64,000 bases of DNA from Shinella daejeonensis (GCF_024281235.1 NZ_JAHWXY010000001.1:930001-994000); one strand, 5' to 3'. Counted from the stretch's first letter, positions 17,178 to 25,431 are shown. The notes: generated by a model from the letters alone, not told the origin. Translations and numbers: made by a program.

Positions 17178-17624
17178 TCAATGCGGCCGCAACCGTATTT
17201 GCAGCACACCGGAAAGAACGACGGAAGCGGCGTAGAACCAGAGCCCCGGCTGGGTGAACGCCGACGCCATTCCGCTCGTCTTGGCGGCCACGATCACCAG
17301 CGCCACCAGCATCACGTCCATCATCGACCATTTGCCGAGCACCGGCAGCAGACGGGCAAGCCTGCTGTCCCTGCCCTTTTCGGCAGGCGCCGTCACCTCC
17401 ACCGCGATGCCCACGAGCTTCACCAGCGGGAAGAAGACGGAAAACAACGCGACGAGCACGGCAAGCGCGCCGTTTTCCTGCGTCCAAAGGGACAATATGA
17501 GTTCCACCAGCGAGGGCGTCTCGTTGAAGAAATAGAGCTTCTCGAAGCGGACGAGCGGCAGCACCAGCCCCAGCGCCAGACAGAAGACCGAAAGGACGAG
17601 ACAGAGCGGAACGAACAGGATCAT
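17178..17624 (-). CDS. Paraquat-inducible protein A (PqiA) domain protein
   Basis: A 148-residue inner-membrane protein with about four hydrophobic segments (5-25, 52-72, 98-116, 126-143). Its KWSMMDVMLVALVI motif is characteristic of PqiA-family proteins, which in E. coli work with MCE-domain PqiB in lipid transport between membranes. Only a single PqiA domain is present and no mce/pqiB gene is adjacent. It converges with sciP; the RIME-like repeat separates them. Confidence 0.8.
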   Translation of the reverse strand: MILFVPLCLVLSVFCLALGLVLPLVRFEKLYFFNETPSLVELILSLWTQENGALAVLVALFSVFFPLVKLVGIAVEVTAPAEKGRDSRLARLLPVLGKWSMMDVMLVALVIVAAKTSGMASAFTQPGLWFYAASVVLSGVLQIRLRPH

Positions 17625-17744
17625 GACGGCCGGAAATCCTCCCCTGACGCCTCATAGCATCGTGCATATGCTCCCAGCCACCTCTTGCGCGGACCGAAGC
17701 GAAAGGAAAGGATGGGCCGAACACAACGGCGCGGGAGCATGCCA

Positions 17745-18026
17745 ATGGAGATCCGGACGGAAGACAACGGCTCGAAAGGGCGCTATATCGCCACGGTCGA
17801 GGGGCATGAAGCGGAAATGACCTATTCCCGCGCCTCGCCACATCTCATCATCGTCGACCACACCGGCGTTCCGGACGCCCTTCGCGGCAAAGGCGTGGGC
17901 CAGGCGCTTGCCGCCCACGCGGTCGAGGCCGCGCGCAAGGGCGGCTGGAAGATCATGCCGCTCTGCCCCTTCATGCGCGCCCAGGCGATGCGCCACAAGG
18001 AATGGAGCGACGCCGTCGACCTCTGA
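17745..18026 (+). CDS. Small GNAT-like N-acetyltransferase (YjdJ type)
   Basis: A 93-residue single-domain protein. It has the acyl-CoA-binding loop of GNAT enzymes (GVPDALRGKGVGQALAAHAVEAAR) and a C-terminal PLCPFMRAQAMRH motif typical of the small YjdJ-like group. The substrate is unknown. The ATG at 17745 has GGGAG 7 nt upstream; the frame is open to 17685. It stands alone, converging with the fliJ-like gene across a strong hairpin. Confidence 0.8.
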   Translation: MEIRTEDNGSKGRYIATVEGHEAEMTYSRASPHLIIVDHTGVPDALRGKGVGQALAAHAVEAARKGGWKIMPLCPFMRAQAMRHKEWSDAVDL

Positions 18027-18075
18027 CGCCACTGTTCACGACGCGGAAAGCGGAGAAAAGGCCGGCGGAAACGCA

Positions 18076-18118
18076 AAGAGCCCTCGGGAGCGGCTCGGCA
18101 CCGCTCTCGAGGGTTCTT
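18076..18118. terminator. Bidirectional hairpin terminator between convergent genes
   Basis: AAGAGCCCTCGGGAGCGG and CCGCTCTCGAGGGTTCTT pair over most of 18 positions around a 7-nt loop. It lies between the GNAT gene (stop 18026) and the FliJ-like gene (stop 18134) and can serve both. Confidence 0.7.
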
Positions 18119-18133
18119 CCCGGCAATCCGGGA

Positions 18134-18484
18134 TCAGGCGCGCAGCCGGACGGCGTTATCGCGTTCCTCCAGCGCCGTCGCCTTGGCGCATTCGGCTTCC
18201 GCCTCCTCCAGCGCCAGTTCCGCCGCATCCTGCTGGACCTTCAGCTCGCGAATGGAGACCTGAAGGTTGTCGGAGCGCTGGCGTGCGGCCTTGGCGAAGG
18301 TCGGATAGGCGAAATGGCTGGGATCGGTGATCCCCGACTTCTTTTCCTCGATGGTGATCTGATTTTCGAGTTCCTTCGACATCCGCTCGAATTCGGCCAT
18401 CATCAACTGGAGCTGATCCAGTTGCCGTCGTTTTTCTTTCACCTGAAATTCCTTCAGGCGAACTAGGCTCTCACGCGACTTCAT
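18134..18484 (-). CDS. FliJ-like coiled-coil protein
   Basis: A 116-residue, strongly helical and charged protein (MKSRESLVRLKEFQVKEKRRQLDQ at the start, then a long coiled coil to the end). The length and heptad-rich composition resemble FliJ, the flagellar export chaperone/escort. A FliJ-annotated gene divergent from ctrA is the arrangement I recall in rhizobia, but no other flagellar gene is in the window, so flagellar function is uncertain. The ATG at 18484 has GGGAG 8 nt upstream, preferred to the TTG at 18490. It shares a 521-bp promoter region with ctrA. Confidence 0.6.
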   Translation of the reverse strand: MKSRESLVRLKEFQVKEKRRQLDQLQLMMAEFERMSKELENQITIEEKKSGITDPSHFAYPTFAKAARQRSDNLQVSIRELKVQQDAAELALEEAEAECAKATALEERDNAVRLRA

Positions 18485-18726
18485 ACGCAATACTCCCGTG
18501 GATAGCGAGACCCCGGCATGGGAACGGACGGCATCGAAAAGAAAGCCGCCTGCCCCCGCATTCCCATCAGCCTCCGGCGGCCGCTTTCGCTGCGCCGCCG
18601 CAAGCCGTATTTCCGCCCTTGCCCGGCATGGACGGCCGGGCTCCGGAAAAATTCCAGCGATCTTAACAAAATCCTACCGCTGGTAACCTTTCGTTTACGG
18701 GCATCGTTAATCATAGGGTCGATGAT

Positions 18727-18741
18727 TTAAGGCTCAGTAAA
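18727..18741. promoter_or_regulatory. CtrA-box-like site upstream of ctrA
   Basis: TTAA-N7-TAAA, 7 of 8 positions of the CtrA consensus, lies 264 bp before the ctrA start and 243 bp before the FliJ-like gene. CtrA autoregulation is known in Caulobacter and rhizobia. Confidence 0.35.
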
Positions 18742-18774
18742 TGCCTCACATGAAAAACGAGTGATCGCATTGAT

Positions 18775-18902
18775 GAGTCGAAAGAGTCGGTTAACGAGGT
18801 TTCCTAACCTGTTTCATTAAGAAATTCGTTTCCGATTCATATATGAAATCAGGAGCCTGCCTAAAATATTTAACAATTCGATACACCTTGCCAGAGGGAA
18901 TC
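18775..18902. promoter_or_regulatory. Cluster of four GANTC (CcrM) sites upstream of ctrA
   Basis: GAGTC at 18775-18779 and 18784-18788, GATTC at 18834-18838 and GAATC at 18898-18902. About 0.5 such sites would be expected by chance in 128 bp. CcrM methylates GANTC in alphaproteobacteria, and the methylation state of a ctrA promoter is known to time its transcription in Caulobacter. The whole 18485-19005 intergenic region is A+T-rich and holds several TTAA words but no gene. Confidence 0.6.
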
Positions 18903-19005
18903 AGAATTTGTTAACCATTCCATGGCAGCCTCCAAATCAGGCAACGACTGGATCCGTATCGCGTAGGGGGCCAGAAACCTTTGAGCGGCGGAAAAGGGGA
19001 CAGAT

Positions 19006-19704
19006 ATGCGGGTTCTTCTCATCGAGGATGATAGCGCGACGGCGCAGAGCATCGAATTGATGCTCAAGTCCGAAAGTTTCAACGTGTACACCACCGACCT
19101 TGGCGAGGAAGGTGTCGATCTCGGCAAGCTGTACGACTACGACATCATTCTGCTGGACCTCAATCTCCCGGATATGTCGGGCTACGAGGTGCTTCGCACC
19201 CTGCGCCTGTCCAAGGTCAAGACGCCGATCCTCATCCTGTCCGGCATGGCCGGTATCGAGGACAAGGTGCGCGGTCTCGGCTTCGGCGCCGACGACTATA
19301 TGACCAAACCCTTCCACAAGGATGAACTGGTCGCCCGTATCCACGCCATCGTGCGCCGCTCCAAGGGCCATGCCCAGTCGATCATTTCCACGGGCGAACT
19401 CGTCGTCAACCTCGACGCCAAGACTGTCGAAGTCGGCGGCCAGCGCGTGCATCTGACGGGCAAGGAATACCAGATGCTCGAGCTGCTTTCCCTGCGCAAG
19501 GGCACGACGCTGACCAAGGAAATGTTCCTGAACCACCTTTACGGCGGCATGGACGAGCCGGAACTGAAGATCATCGACGTCTTCATTTGCAAGCTGCGCA
19601 AGAAACTCGCAGGCGCCGCCGGCGGTGCGAATTATATCGAGACGGTCTGGGGCCGGGGCTACGTCCTGCGCGAACCCGACAACGACATTCTCGAAAGCGC
19701 CTGA
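19006..19704 (+). CDS. ctrA: Cell-cycle master response regulator CtrA
   Basis: OmpR/PhoB-type regulator of 232 residues. The receiver domain (1-118) has the acidic pocket in IEDD, phospho-acceptor Asp51 in [10 protein letters not shown] and Lys in [11 protein letters not shown]. The DNA-binding domain (about 128-225) includes [33 protein letters not shown] and [10 protein letters not shown], nearly invariant in CtrA. CtrA controls cell-cycle, division and envelope genes through TTAA-N7-TTAA sites. The two-alanine-like C-terminus expected for ClpXP recognition is only partly matched (ends in ESA). The 301 bp directly upstream hold four GANTC sites and a CtrA-like box. Confidence 0.97.
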   Translation: MRVLLIEDDSATAQSIELMLKSESFNVYTTDLGEEGVDLGKLYDYDIILLDLNLPDMSGYEVLRTLRLSKVKTPILILSGMAGIEDKVRGLGFGADDYMTKPFHKDELVARIHAIVRRSKGHAQSIISTGELVVNLDAKTVEVGGQRVHLTGKEYQMLELLSLRKGTTLTKEMFLNHLYGGMDEPELKIIDVFICKLRKKLAGAAGGANYIETVWGRGYVLREPDNDILESA

Positions 19705-19736
19705 AGACCCCCCGCCACCCGCTCCCGGTTTTCTAT

Positions 19737-19770
19737 CAACCCGCCGTCTGCCGGCGGGTTTTCTTTTTAT
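19737..19770 (+). terminator. Rho-independent terminator of ctrA
   Basis: AACCCGCCG at 19738-19746 pairs with CGGCGGGTT at 19752-19760, followed by TTTCTTTTTAT. It lies 33 bp after the ctrA stop. Confidence 0.85.
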
Positions 19771-19783
19771 AAGCGCGCAAACG

Positions 19784-19824
19784 AAAACGTGGACGCCACT
19801 CCCGAAAGAGACGTCCACGTCGGC
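19784..19824 (-). terminator. Rho-independent terminator of the receiver-protein gene
   Basis: On the minus strand CGTGGACG and CGTCCACG pair and are followed by TTTTCGTTT. It lies 36 bp after the stop at 19860 and back to back with the ctrA terminator. Confidence 0.65.
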
Positions 19825-19859
19825 GAAAGGGAATTATTCGCTGTTTTCGTTCCTGGCGT

Positions 19860-20222
19860 TCAGGCGGCAAGCGAGAGATTGCCGAAAACCTGCGTGAGGA
19901 TCTTTCGATCGAAGGGCTTGAGCAGGAAATCGTCCGCCCCGGCGCGTTTGCCCATCATCATCTTGCGCAGGTCCGCCTCGACGACGCAATAATAGACCCG
20001 CACCGCCTTGCCGTTCGGCAGCATCCGTACGTTGCCGATGAGTTCCAGCGCACCGTCCATGGTCGCGTCGACGATCAGGATATTGGGCAGCTCCGCCTCA
20101 CAGCGCGCAAGAGCCTCCAGCGAGCTTCCCGCTTCGAGCACCAGGAAACCCAGGCCCGAGAGGATGCGCTTGCCGACCTTGCGGACGACATCGGAACCGT
20201 CTGCGATCATCAGTCGCTGCAT
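19860..20222 (-). CDS. Single-domain response regulator (receiver) next to chpT
   Basis: A 120-residue CheY-like receiver with no output domain. It keeps an acidic start (IADGSD), the likely phospho-acceptor Asp52 in ILIVDATMDG and a Lys in DDFLLKPFDRK. Because it lies beside chpT, near ctrA, a role in the CckA-ChpT-CtrA/CpdR phosphorelay is possible. CpdR proteins are about this size, but the sequence does not have a clear CpdR signature, so I leave the name open. Confidence 0.75.
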   Translation of the reverse strand: MQRLMIADGSDVVRKVGKRILSGLGFLVLEAGSSLEALARCEAELPNILIVDATMDGALELIGNVRMLPNGKAVRVYYCVVEADLRKMMMGKRAGADDFLLKPFDRKILTQVFGNLSLAA

Positions 20223-20326
20223 TGTCCGCTCCTATCCTCCCGCTCGAACGAGCGGGAACGATTACAGCTTCAAAGGCTAGCGGGAACTGGCAAACAAAGC
20301 GTTAGCGAAGATGCTTAACGCGCGCC

Positions 20327-20998
20327 TCAGACGCTGGATTCGGCCGCCTGTTCCGCGGGCGTCATGCGGGCGCTGAAGACGATCTCCTCGCCGTTCGAGA
20401 CGACGTCGAGCGTCATGCCGGCCTCCTCGGCGAGCAACACCGTATAGTAGGGCTGGATCGTGTGGGCATCGATCGCCTCTTCCGGCGTGCCCGAGAGGAT
20501 TTCGATGAATTTCGGCGGCACGCGCAGCATCCGGCCCTTGGCGACAAGGCGGAAGACCGCGTCGAATTCGGGGTTCTCCAGCGAGATATCGATGGAACCG
20601 CCGCGCGGAATCGAGCCATAAGCGACGAGGAAGAGATTAAGCAGCAGCTTGACCCGGTTTTTCGCAACGATGGCACGCGGGCCGGTCCAGGTAATTTCCG
20701 TCTTCTTCTCGGCAAGGGCGAAATCGCGCGCCGCCTTTTCCGCCTCCCCCGTATCGATCGAGGCGCCGACCGAGCCGGATGCTCCAAAAGCAAGACGGGC
20801 GAATTTCAGCCGGACGGAAGCATTGAGCGCGCTCGTCCGGATCAGATCCATGGCTTCGACGTCGGCGCCGCCTTCATCCAGCAATTCGAGACCGTTGTTG
20901 ATGGCGCCCACCGGCGAAATGATGTCGTGGCAGACGCGACTGCACAGAAGCGCCACCAGATCGGGGCCGGCCAACGTAAGGTTCGGATTCTTCGCCAT
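20327..20998 (-). CDS. chpT: Histidine phosphotransferase ChpT
   Basis: ChpT passes phosphate from the CckA hybrid kinase to CtrA and CpdR. The 223-residue protein has the dimerisation/H-box helix LLCSRVCHDIISPVGAINNGLELL with the phospho-histidine at His24, then a degenerate ATPase-like domain without the ATP-binding N and G boxes, as in known ChpT. The ATG at 20998 has GGAG 6 nt upstream; the open frame to 21079 lacks support. It is divergent from eipA, with a CtrA-box-like site in the 217-bp gap. Confidence 0.92.
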   Translation of the reverse strand: MAKNPNLTLAGPDLVALLCSRVCHDIISPVGAINNGLELLDEGGADVEAMDLIRTSALNASVRLKFARLAFGASGSVGASIDTGEAEKAARDFALAEKKTEITWTGPRAIVAKNRVKLLLNLFLVAYGSIPRGGSIDISLENPEFDAVFRLVAKGRMLRVPPKFIEILSGTPEEAIDAHTIQPYYTVLLAEEAGMTLDVVSNGEEIVFSARMTPAEQAAESSV

Positions 20999-21142
20999 AG
21001 GATTCTCCAAGATCATCGCATCCCGTTCCTCGCAAACAGCCGCACACGAGGCGGCGGCGTGGACATATGGGCGACGCATAGCACGCCGGAGTTGCCCGAA
21101 GCATGCCGGTTAGAAAGACAGTCATAATGACACCACATTTGG

Positions 21143-21157
21143 TAAACCGATTGTTAA
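21143..21157. promoter_or_regulatory. CtrA-box-like site between chpT and eipA
   Basis: TAAA-N7-TTAA, 7 of 8 consensus positions, lies 59 bp before eipA and 145 bp before chpT. CtrA is known to bind the eipA promoter in Brucella, which supports this reading. Confidence 0.5.
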
Positions 21158-21215
21158 TATCCTGGGATCAAATTGCGGCCTGTAACGGCATGCGAACCAG
21201 GAAGGCAAACGGCAC

Positions 21216-21800
21216 ATGACTGTTTCGAAACTGTTCACGGCGGCGGTCCGGCTTTTCGGGCTGCTGCTGTTCCTCCTGCCGGCGGCAGGACCTGTCGCGG
21301 CCCAGAACGCCAGCGGCGGCCAATATACCATGCAGGAGATCGTCGACACCGGCCACAACTTCTTCGGCAGCGCCTCGGGCGGCCTTGCCAAAGTGGTGGA
21401 GCGCGCGTTCGAATCCTACGGCCTGCCGAACGGCTATATCCTCGGGCAGGAAGGTTCGGGGGCCTTCGTCGCCGGCCTGACCTATGGCGAAGGGACGCTG
21501 AACACCAAGAACGCCGGCCAGCACCCGGTCTTCTGGCAGGGTCCGTCGCTCGGCCTCGATATCGGCGGCCAGGGCAGCCGCATCATGATGCTCGTCTACA
21601 ATCTGCCGGACGTGCAGAACCTCTATGACCGCTTCGGCGGCGTTTCGGGCGCCGCCTATGTGGTGGCGGGCGTCGGCATGACGGTTCTCGTCAGGGACGA
21701 GCTTGTCATCGTGCCGATCCGCACCGGCCTGGGCGCGCGGCTCGGCATCAATGCGGGCTATCTGAAGCTGACGCGCGATCCCACCTGGAACCCCTTCTGA
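21216..21800 (+). CDS. eipA: Envelope integrity protein EipA (DUF1134)
   Basis: A 194-residue periplasmic protein with a signal peptide (residues 1-29, cleavage after PVAAQ region) and a DUF1134 domain covering the rest (YTMQEIVDTGHNFFGSASGGLA, GPSLGLDIGGQGSRIMMLVYNLP, GVGMTVLVRDELVIVPIRTGLGARLG). In Brucella EipA is a small beta-barrel-like protein needed for cell-envelope integrity and virulence and is under CtrA control. It lies beside chpT and near ctrA. Confidence 0.9.
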   Translation: MTVSKLFTAAVRLFGLLLFLLPAAGPVAAQNASGGQYTMQEIVDTGHNFFGSASGGLAKVVERAFESYGLPNGYILGQEGSGAFVAGLTYGEGTLNTKNAGQHPVFWQGPSLGLDIGGQGSRIMMLVYNLPDVQNLYDRFGGVSGAAYVVAGVGMTVLVRDELVIVPIRTGLGARLGINAGYLKLTRDPTWNPF

Positions 21801-21921
21801 GCGGCCCGTATCGAGACAAGGCATGCATGCGACGGACGGATCGACCGTCCGGCCCCCTGTGCCAGGCCGCCGGCGCGCGCTATAGTATCCGCCGGCGACC
21901 CGCTTTGGAACGAACAGGCCC

Positions 21922-23010
21922 GTGATCCAATACGCTCTTCTCTTCGCACTCGGCTTTCTTGCCGCCACGCTCGCCGGTCTGCTGATCGCCCCCGCGATAC
22001 AGCGGCGCATCGTCGTCTTCACCGAAAACCGGATGAAGGCGACCATGCCCCTGAGCCCGCAGGAAGTGCGCGCGCAGAAGGACATGGCGCGCGCCGCCTA
22101 TGCGGCAGAGACCGCAAGATTGTCGCAGGACATTCGCAAGGAGCGGCAAAAGCTGACGGACGAACGGGTGCGCAACGAGAAGCTGATCGCGCAGGCCGGC
22201 GCCATCGCCACCGAAAATGCCGAACTGCACAGCCATATCGCCGACATGGAGGTCGAGGCGAACGATCTCCGGTCTGCGATCCGTCGCGTCGAACTGACCG
22301 TGGACCAGTTGAAAACGGCGCTTGCGGCGGCCGATCGCGAAAGCCGGTCCAATGCCGCTGAAACCACCCGGCTCGCCCGACAGGCCGAACACCTGATCGC
22401 CGATATGGACAACATGCGCATCGACCTGTCCGGCCGCGACATGTCGATGGAAAGCCTCAAGGCCCGTGTCACCACCCTGCGGGACGAACGCGACCGGCTG
22501 CGCGAGGAAATGAAGAGCGCCTCGCGACAGGTCACCGCGCTCGAACTCCGGTTGTCGCGCGAGAAGACCCGCGCCGGCGAACTGGAGGACCGCCTCGCCC
22601 GCGAAGTCGCCGGCAGCGCCGACAAGGACGAGGCCATCGAGCGACGGGCGTCCGAAATCACGCGTCTTCGCGAAAGGATGAACGAATTGACGATGGAGCA
22701 GGCCCCCGACGCAAACCACGTCCTTTCCCTGCCAACGCCGGCGCTGGTCGACGTGAACGCGCTGGAGGAGGACGTGCGCAATCAGGGCGCAGCGCTCTGC
22801 GAACGGCTGCTGGCCGCCACCGGCCCGGACAAGGATGCGCTGTTGCGGCGGGAAATGTCCGATCTTGCCGCCCGGATGATCGTGCTGACGGCGGCGCGCG
22901 AAGGCCCGGCCTCGCCGATCCCTGACCTGGTCGCCGACAGCGAGCCATCCGGCGATCCGGACGGCCTGGCGGCCGAAGTACGGCGGCGGCTTCCCCGCAG
23001 CGATCCCTGA
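21922..23010 (+). CDS. Hypothetical membrane-anchored coiled-coil protein (362 aa)
   Basis: The N-terminal residues 2-26 form one membrane anchor (IQYALLFALGFLAATLAGLLIAP). Residues about 50-255 are almost continuous coiled coil, rich in Glu, Arg, Ala and Leu with repeated ETARLSQDIRKER and SLKARVTTLRDERDRL blocks. The C-terminal 100 residues are a looser, Ala-rich domain with LEEDVRNQGAALCERLLAA. No family is recognised. The start is the GTG at 21922; no strong ribosome-binding site is visible. Such a layout suggests a structural or envelope-spacing role, which is inference only. Confidence 0.8.
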   Translation: MIQYALLFALGFLAATLAGLLIAPAIQRRIVVFTENRMKATMPLSPQEVRAQKDMARAAYAAETARLSQDIRKERQKLTDERVRNEKLIAQAGAIATENAELHSHIADMEVEANDLRSAIRRVELTVDQLKTALAAADRESRSNAAETTRLARQAEHLIADMDNMRIDLSGRDMSMESLKARVTTLRDERDRLREEMKSASRQVTALELRLSREKTRAGELEDRLAREVAGSADKDEAIERRASEITRLRERMNELTMEQAPDANHVLSLPTPALVDVNALEEDVRNQGAALCERLLAATGPDKDALLRREMSDLAARMIVLTAAREGPASPIPDLVADSEPSGDPDGLAAEVRRRLPRSDP

Positions 23011-23017
23011 ACGTCGA

Positions 23018-23842
23018 TCAGGCGATACGCCCCATGGCGAGCGCGATCCGGTAAAGCGCGATGCCGCTTGCCGTGGCGACGTTCAGGCTGTCCAGCCCCG
23101 GATGCTGCGGGATGCGGGCGGTGCGGAAAGCCGCAAGGATCGACGCGGGCAACCCCTCCCCCTCCGTGCCGAGGACCAGCGCCATCCGCCGGGACGGCGC
23201 TATCGTGCCGATCGTCGCCGTTCCGCGCGGCGACAGTCCCCAGATGTCGAAGCCTGCCTCCGCAAGGAGCCGAAGCAGCGCGTCTGCCGGCAGATCGCGG
23301 GCGAAGGGAACCCGCAGCACCGAGCCGACCGATACCCGGATCGCCTTTCGATAAAGCGGATCGCAGGACGTTTCGTCTAGAAAGACCGCATCCGCCCCGA
23401 AGGCCGCCGCATTGCGGAAGACGGAGCCGACATTGTCGTGGTTCGACAATCCGCAACCGACGACGATCAGGCTGCGCTGCGGCAGTGCGGCAAGTCTGGC
23501 GGCGGCATCGGCGGCTGCGGGCCGGCGGCCGAGCGCCAGCACGCCACGATGCATCGGAAATCCGGCGATGGCATCGAAAACGTCCGAGGACGCCACATAG
23601 ACCGGCACCCCATCGGGAAAGGCCGAAAGGATCTCCGCCAGTCCGGCCAGCCGGTTTTCGAGCAGCAGAAGCGCTTCGGCGGCAAAGCCGCGTTCTTCCG
23701 CCTGCGCCAGCACTCGCACGACCACCGTCCCTTCCGCGATGAAACAGCCCTTGCGGCCGACTAGATCGCGCTCACGGATGGAGACGAAACCGGCGATGCG
23801 CGGATCGGCCGGATCCTCGATGCGGATCGGTGTCGCGGCCAT
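23018..23842 (-). CDS. TrmH/SpoU-family RNA 2'-O-ribose methyltransferase
   Basis: A 274-residue SAM-dependent methyltransferase. The N-terminal substrate-binding part (1-110) precedes a SPOUT domain with its three knot motifs: VGCGLSNHDNVGSVFRNAAAFGADAVFLD, MALVLGTEGEGLP and LDSLNVATASGIALYR. The target, rRNA or tRNA, cannot be told from sequence. I start at the ATG at 23842, 5 bp after the preceding gene's stop; the long open frame to 24346 runs over that upstream gene in another frame and is not real. Confidence 0.88.
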   Translation of the reverse strand: MAATPIRIEDPADPRIAGFVSIRERDLVGRKGCFIAEGTVVVRVLAQAEERGFAAEALLLLENRLAGLAEILSAFPDGVPVYVASSDVFDAIAGFPMHRGVLALGRRPAAADAAARLAALPQRSLIVVGCGLSNHDNVGSVFRNAAAFGADAVFLDETSCDPLYRKAIRVSVGSVLRVPFARDLPADALLRLLAEAGFDIWGLSPRGTATIGTIAPSRRMALVLGTEGEGLPASILAAFRTARIPQHPGLDSLNVATASGIALYRIALAMGRIA

Positions 23843-23847
23843 GCCCG

Positions 23848-24234
23848 TCAGTGGTCCCGGACGTCGATCTCCGCGACGATGCGGTTGGCCGTGATATCGA
23901 AGAGCAGCGCCTTGCGCGTTCCGTCCGGCAGCACTCCGTAGAAGAGGATGCGGTTGTCGGCCTGCGAGACGGAAGAAACCGCAAAGCCCGCGGGCAGCAC
24001 CGCCGTGGCGCGCAGGGGCGCATCGCTCGGCACGCTCAGCGCATCGCCGGCCTGCTGAACCGGCTTGCCATCCCGCACCGTCACCTTGTAGACAATGGCC
24101 GCAAGCACCGCCATGAACATCAGCAGCATGATGCCGCCGGAAATCAGTTGAAGACGCATCAGCTTCCGGCGGACATTCTCCATCACCGGATCGAGCGGCT
24201 GGTCTTCCTGTTCCTCGTGATCGACGTTGGACAT
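23848..24234 (-). CDS. Hypothetical single-pass membrane protein (128 aa)
   Basis: An acidic N-terminus (MSNVDHEEQEDQPLDPV) is followed by one membrane segment at about 29-49 (LISGGIMLLMFMAVLAAIVYKV) and a C-terminal, presumably periplasmic domain of about 75 residues (FAVSSVSQADNRILFYGVLPDGTRKALLFDITANRI). I recall similar small proteins in rhizobia under a DUF number (possibly DUF6476), but I am not sure. It is co-transcribed with the TrmH-type gene and divergent from the RluA-type gene, 38 bp away. Confidence 0.75.
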   Translation of the reverse strand: MSNVDHEEQEDQPLDPVMENVRRKLMRLQLISGGIMLLMFMAVLAAIVYKVTVRDGKPVQQAGDALSVPSDAPLRATAVLPAGFAVSSVSQADNRILFYGVLPDGTRKALLFDITANRIVAEIDVRDH

Positions 24235-24272
24235 GGCGGGCGGCCCCTCCGGAAAATAGGCATGAATGAACG

Positions 24273-25316
24273 ATGACCGACCCCTTTAAAGAAGCCGAGG
24301 CGACAAGGAAAGTCCTGACCGCACCGGAAGACGCAAGCGGACGCATCGACGCCTGGCTCGCAACGACGCTTTCCGGCGATTATTCGCGAAGCCGCATCAA
24401 GGCGCTGATCGAGGAAGGCGCCACGCTCGTCAACGGCGCGGTGATGACCGAGCCGAAGCAAAAGGTACAGCCGGGCGACGTCATCGAGGTCGCCATGCCC
24501 GTTCCACGCGATCCCGAACCCCGCGGCGAGGACATCCCCCTGGAGGTGCTGCACGAGGACGAGGACCTCATCGTGCTCGTGAAGCCCGCCGGCATGGTGG
24601 TGCATCCGGCGGCCGGCAACTGGACCGGAACGCTGGTCAATGCGCTCATCCACCATTGTGGCGCGAGCCTCTCCGGCATCGGCGGCGTGCGGCGGCCGGG
24701 CATCGTGCATCGTCTCGACAAGGAAACGAGCGGCGTCATGGTGGTGGCCAAGAACGATGCGGCCCATCGTCATCTCTCCGACCAGTTCGCCGACCATGGC
24801 CGCAACGGCCCGCTGGAACGGGCCTATCAGGCCGTCGTCTGGGGTCGGCCGCGACAGTTGAAGGGAACGGTGAACGCTCCCCTCGGCCGCGCCGGCGACC
24901 GTACCAGGCGCGCCGTCAAGCGCGAGGACGCCGAAGACGCCCGCGAGGCGATCACCCATTACGCCGTGACGGAGCGGTATGGCGAGACGCCCGACGGCGC
25001 CAGCCTCGCCTCGCTCGTCGAATGCCATCTCGAAACGGGGCGCACCCATCAGATCCGGGTGCACATGGCGCATATCGGCCATCCGCTGATCGGCGATCCG
25101 GATTATGGCCAGGCCTTCCGCACCAAGGCCAATCGCCTGCCGGACGAAGCGCGCCTCGTCGTCGAACGCTTCCGCCGCCAGGCGCTCCATGCCTTCCTCC
25201 TGCAATTCGAACATCCCTCGACCGGCGAGACCTTGCGTTTCGAAGCGCCGCCGCCCCCCGATCTGGAGCGGCTGATCGAGGCGCTACGCCTGGTCCGAAC
25301 GGCCGGAAGCCCTTGA
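24273..25316 (+). CDS. RluA-family pseudouridine synthase (RluD-like)
   Basis: A 347-residue enzyme that isomerises uridine in 23S rRNA or tRNA. An S4 RNA-binding domain (about 20-80) is followed by the catalytic domain with PGIVHRLDKETSGVMVVAKN, where the aspartate of HRLDKETSG is catalytic, and ETGRTHQIRVHMAHIGHPLIGDPDYG. The S4 domain and length suggest RluD/RluC rather than RluA. It lies 38 bp from the divergent small membrane protein and just before rpoH. Confidence 0.88.
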   Translation: MTDPFKEAEATRKVLTAPEDASGRIDAWLATTLSGDYSRSRIKALIEEGATLVNGAVMTEPKQKVQPGDVIEVAMPVPRDPEPRGEDIPLEVLHEDEDLIVLVKPAGMVVHPAAGNWTGTLVNALIHHCGASLSGIGGVRRPGIVHRLDKETSGVMVVAKNDAAHRHLSDQFADHGRNGPLERAYQAVVWGRPRQLKGTVNAPLGRAGDRTRRAVKREDAEDAREAITHYAVTERYGETPDGASLASLVECHLETGRTHQIRVHMAHIGHPLIGDPDYGQAFRTKANRLPDEARLVVERFRRQALHAFLLQFEHPSTGETLRFEAPPPPDLERLIEALRLVRTAGSP

Positions 25317-25402
25317 TTTCCGGCCGTTCGTCCCCAGATTAACTGAGATCGCCGCGACATGTCCGCCCACGCCCGCTCACGCAGGCGTGAATGCCGTTGC
25401 GC

Positions 25403-25431
25403 CTTGAACCATTGTTTCGCCATACCTATCT
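25403..25431 (+). promoter_or_regulatory. Candidate heat-shock (RpoH) promoter of rpoH
   Basis: CTTG-N18-CCTATCT matches the alphaproteobacterial sigma-32 pattern CTTG-N17/18-CYTATNT. It lies 110 bp before the rpoH start. The same bases can be read as a housekeeping promoter TTGAAC-N16-CTATCT, so both sigma factors may use it. Confidence 0.5.

Noticed and set aside
23018-24346. Longer 442-residue version of the TrmH/SpoU protein
   Set aside because: The extra N-terminal part overlaps the separate 128-aa membrane-protein gene in another frame and has no family support; an ATG at 23842 gives the normal length.
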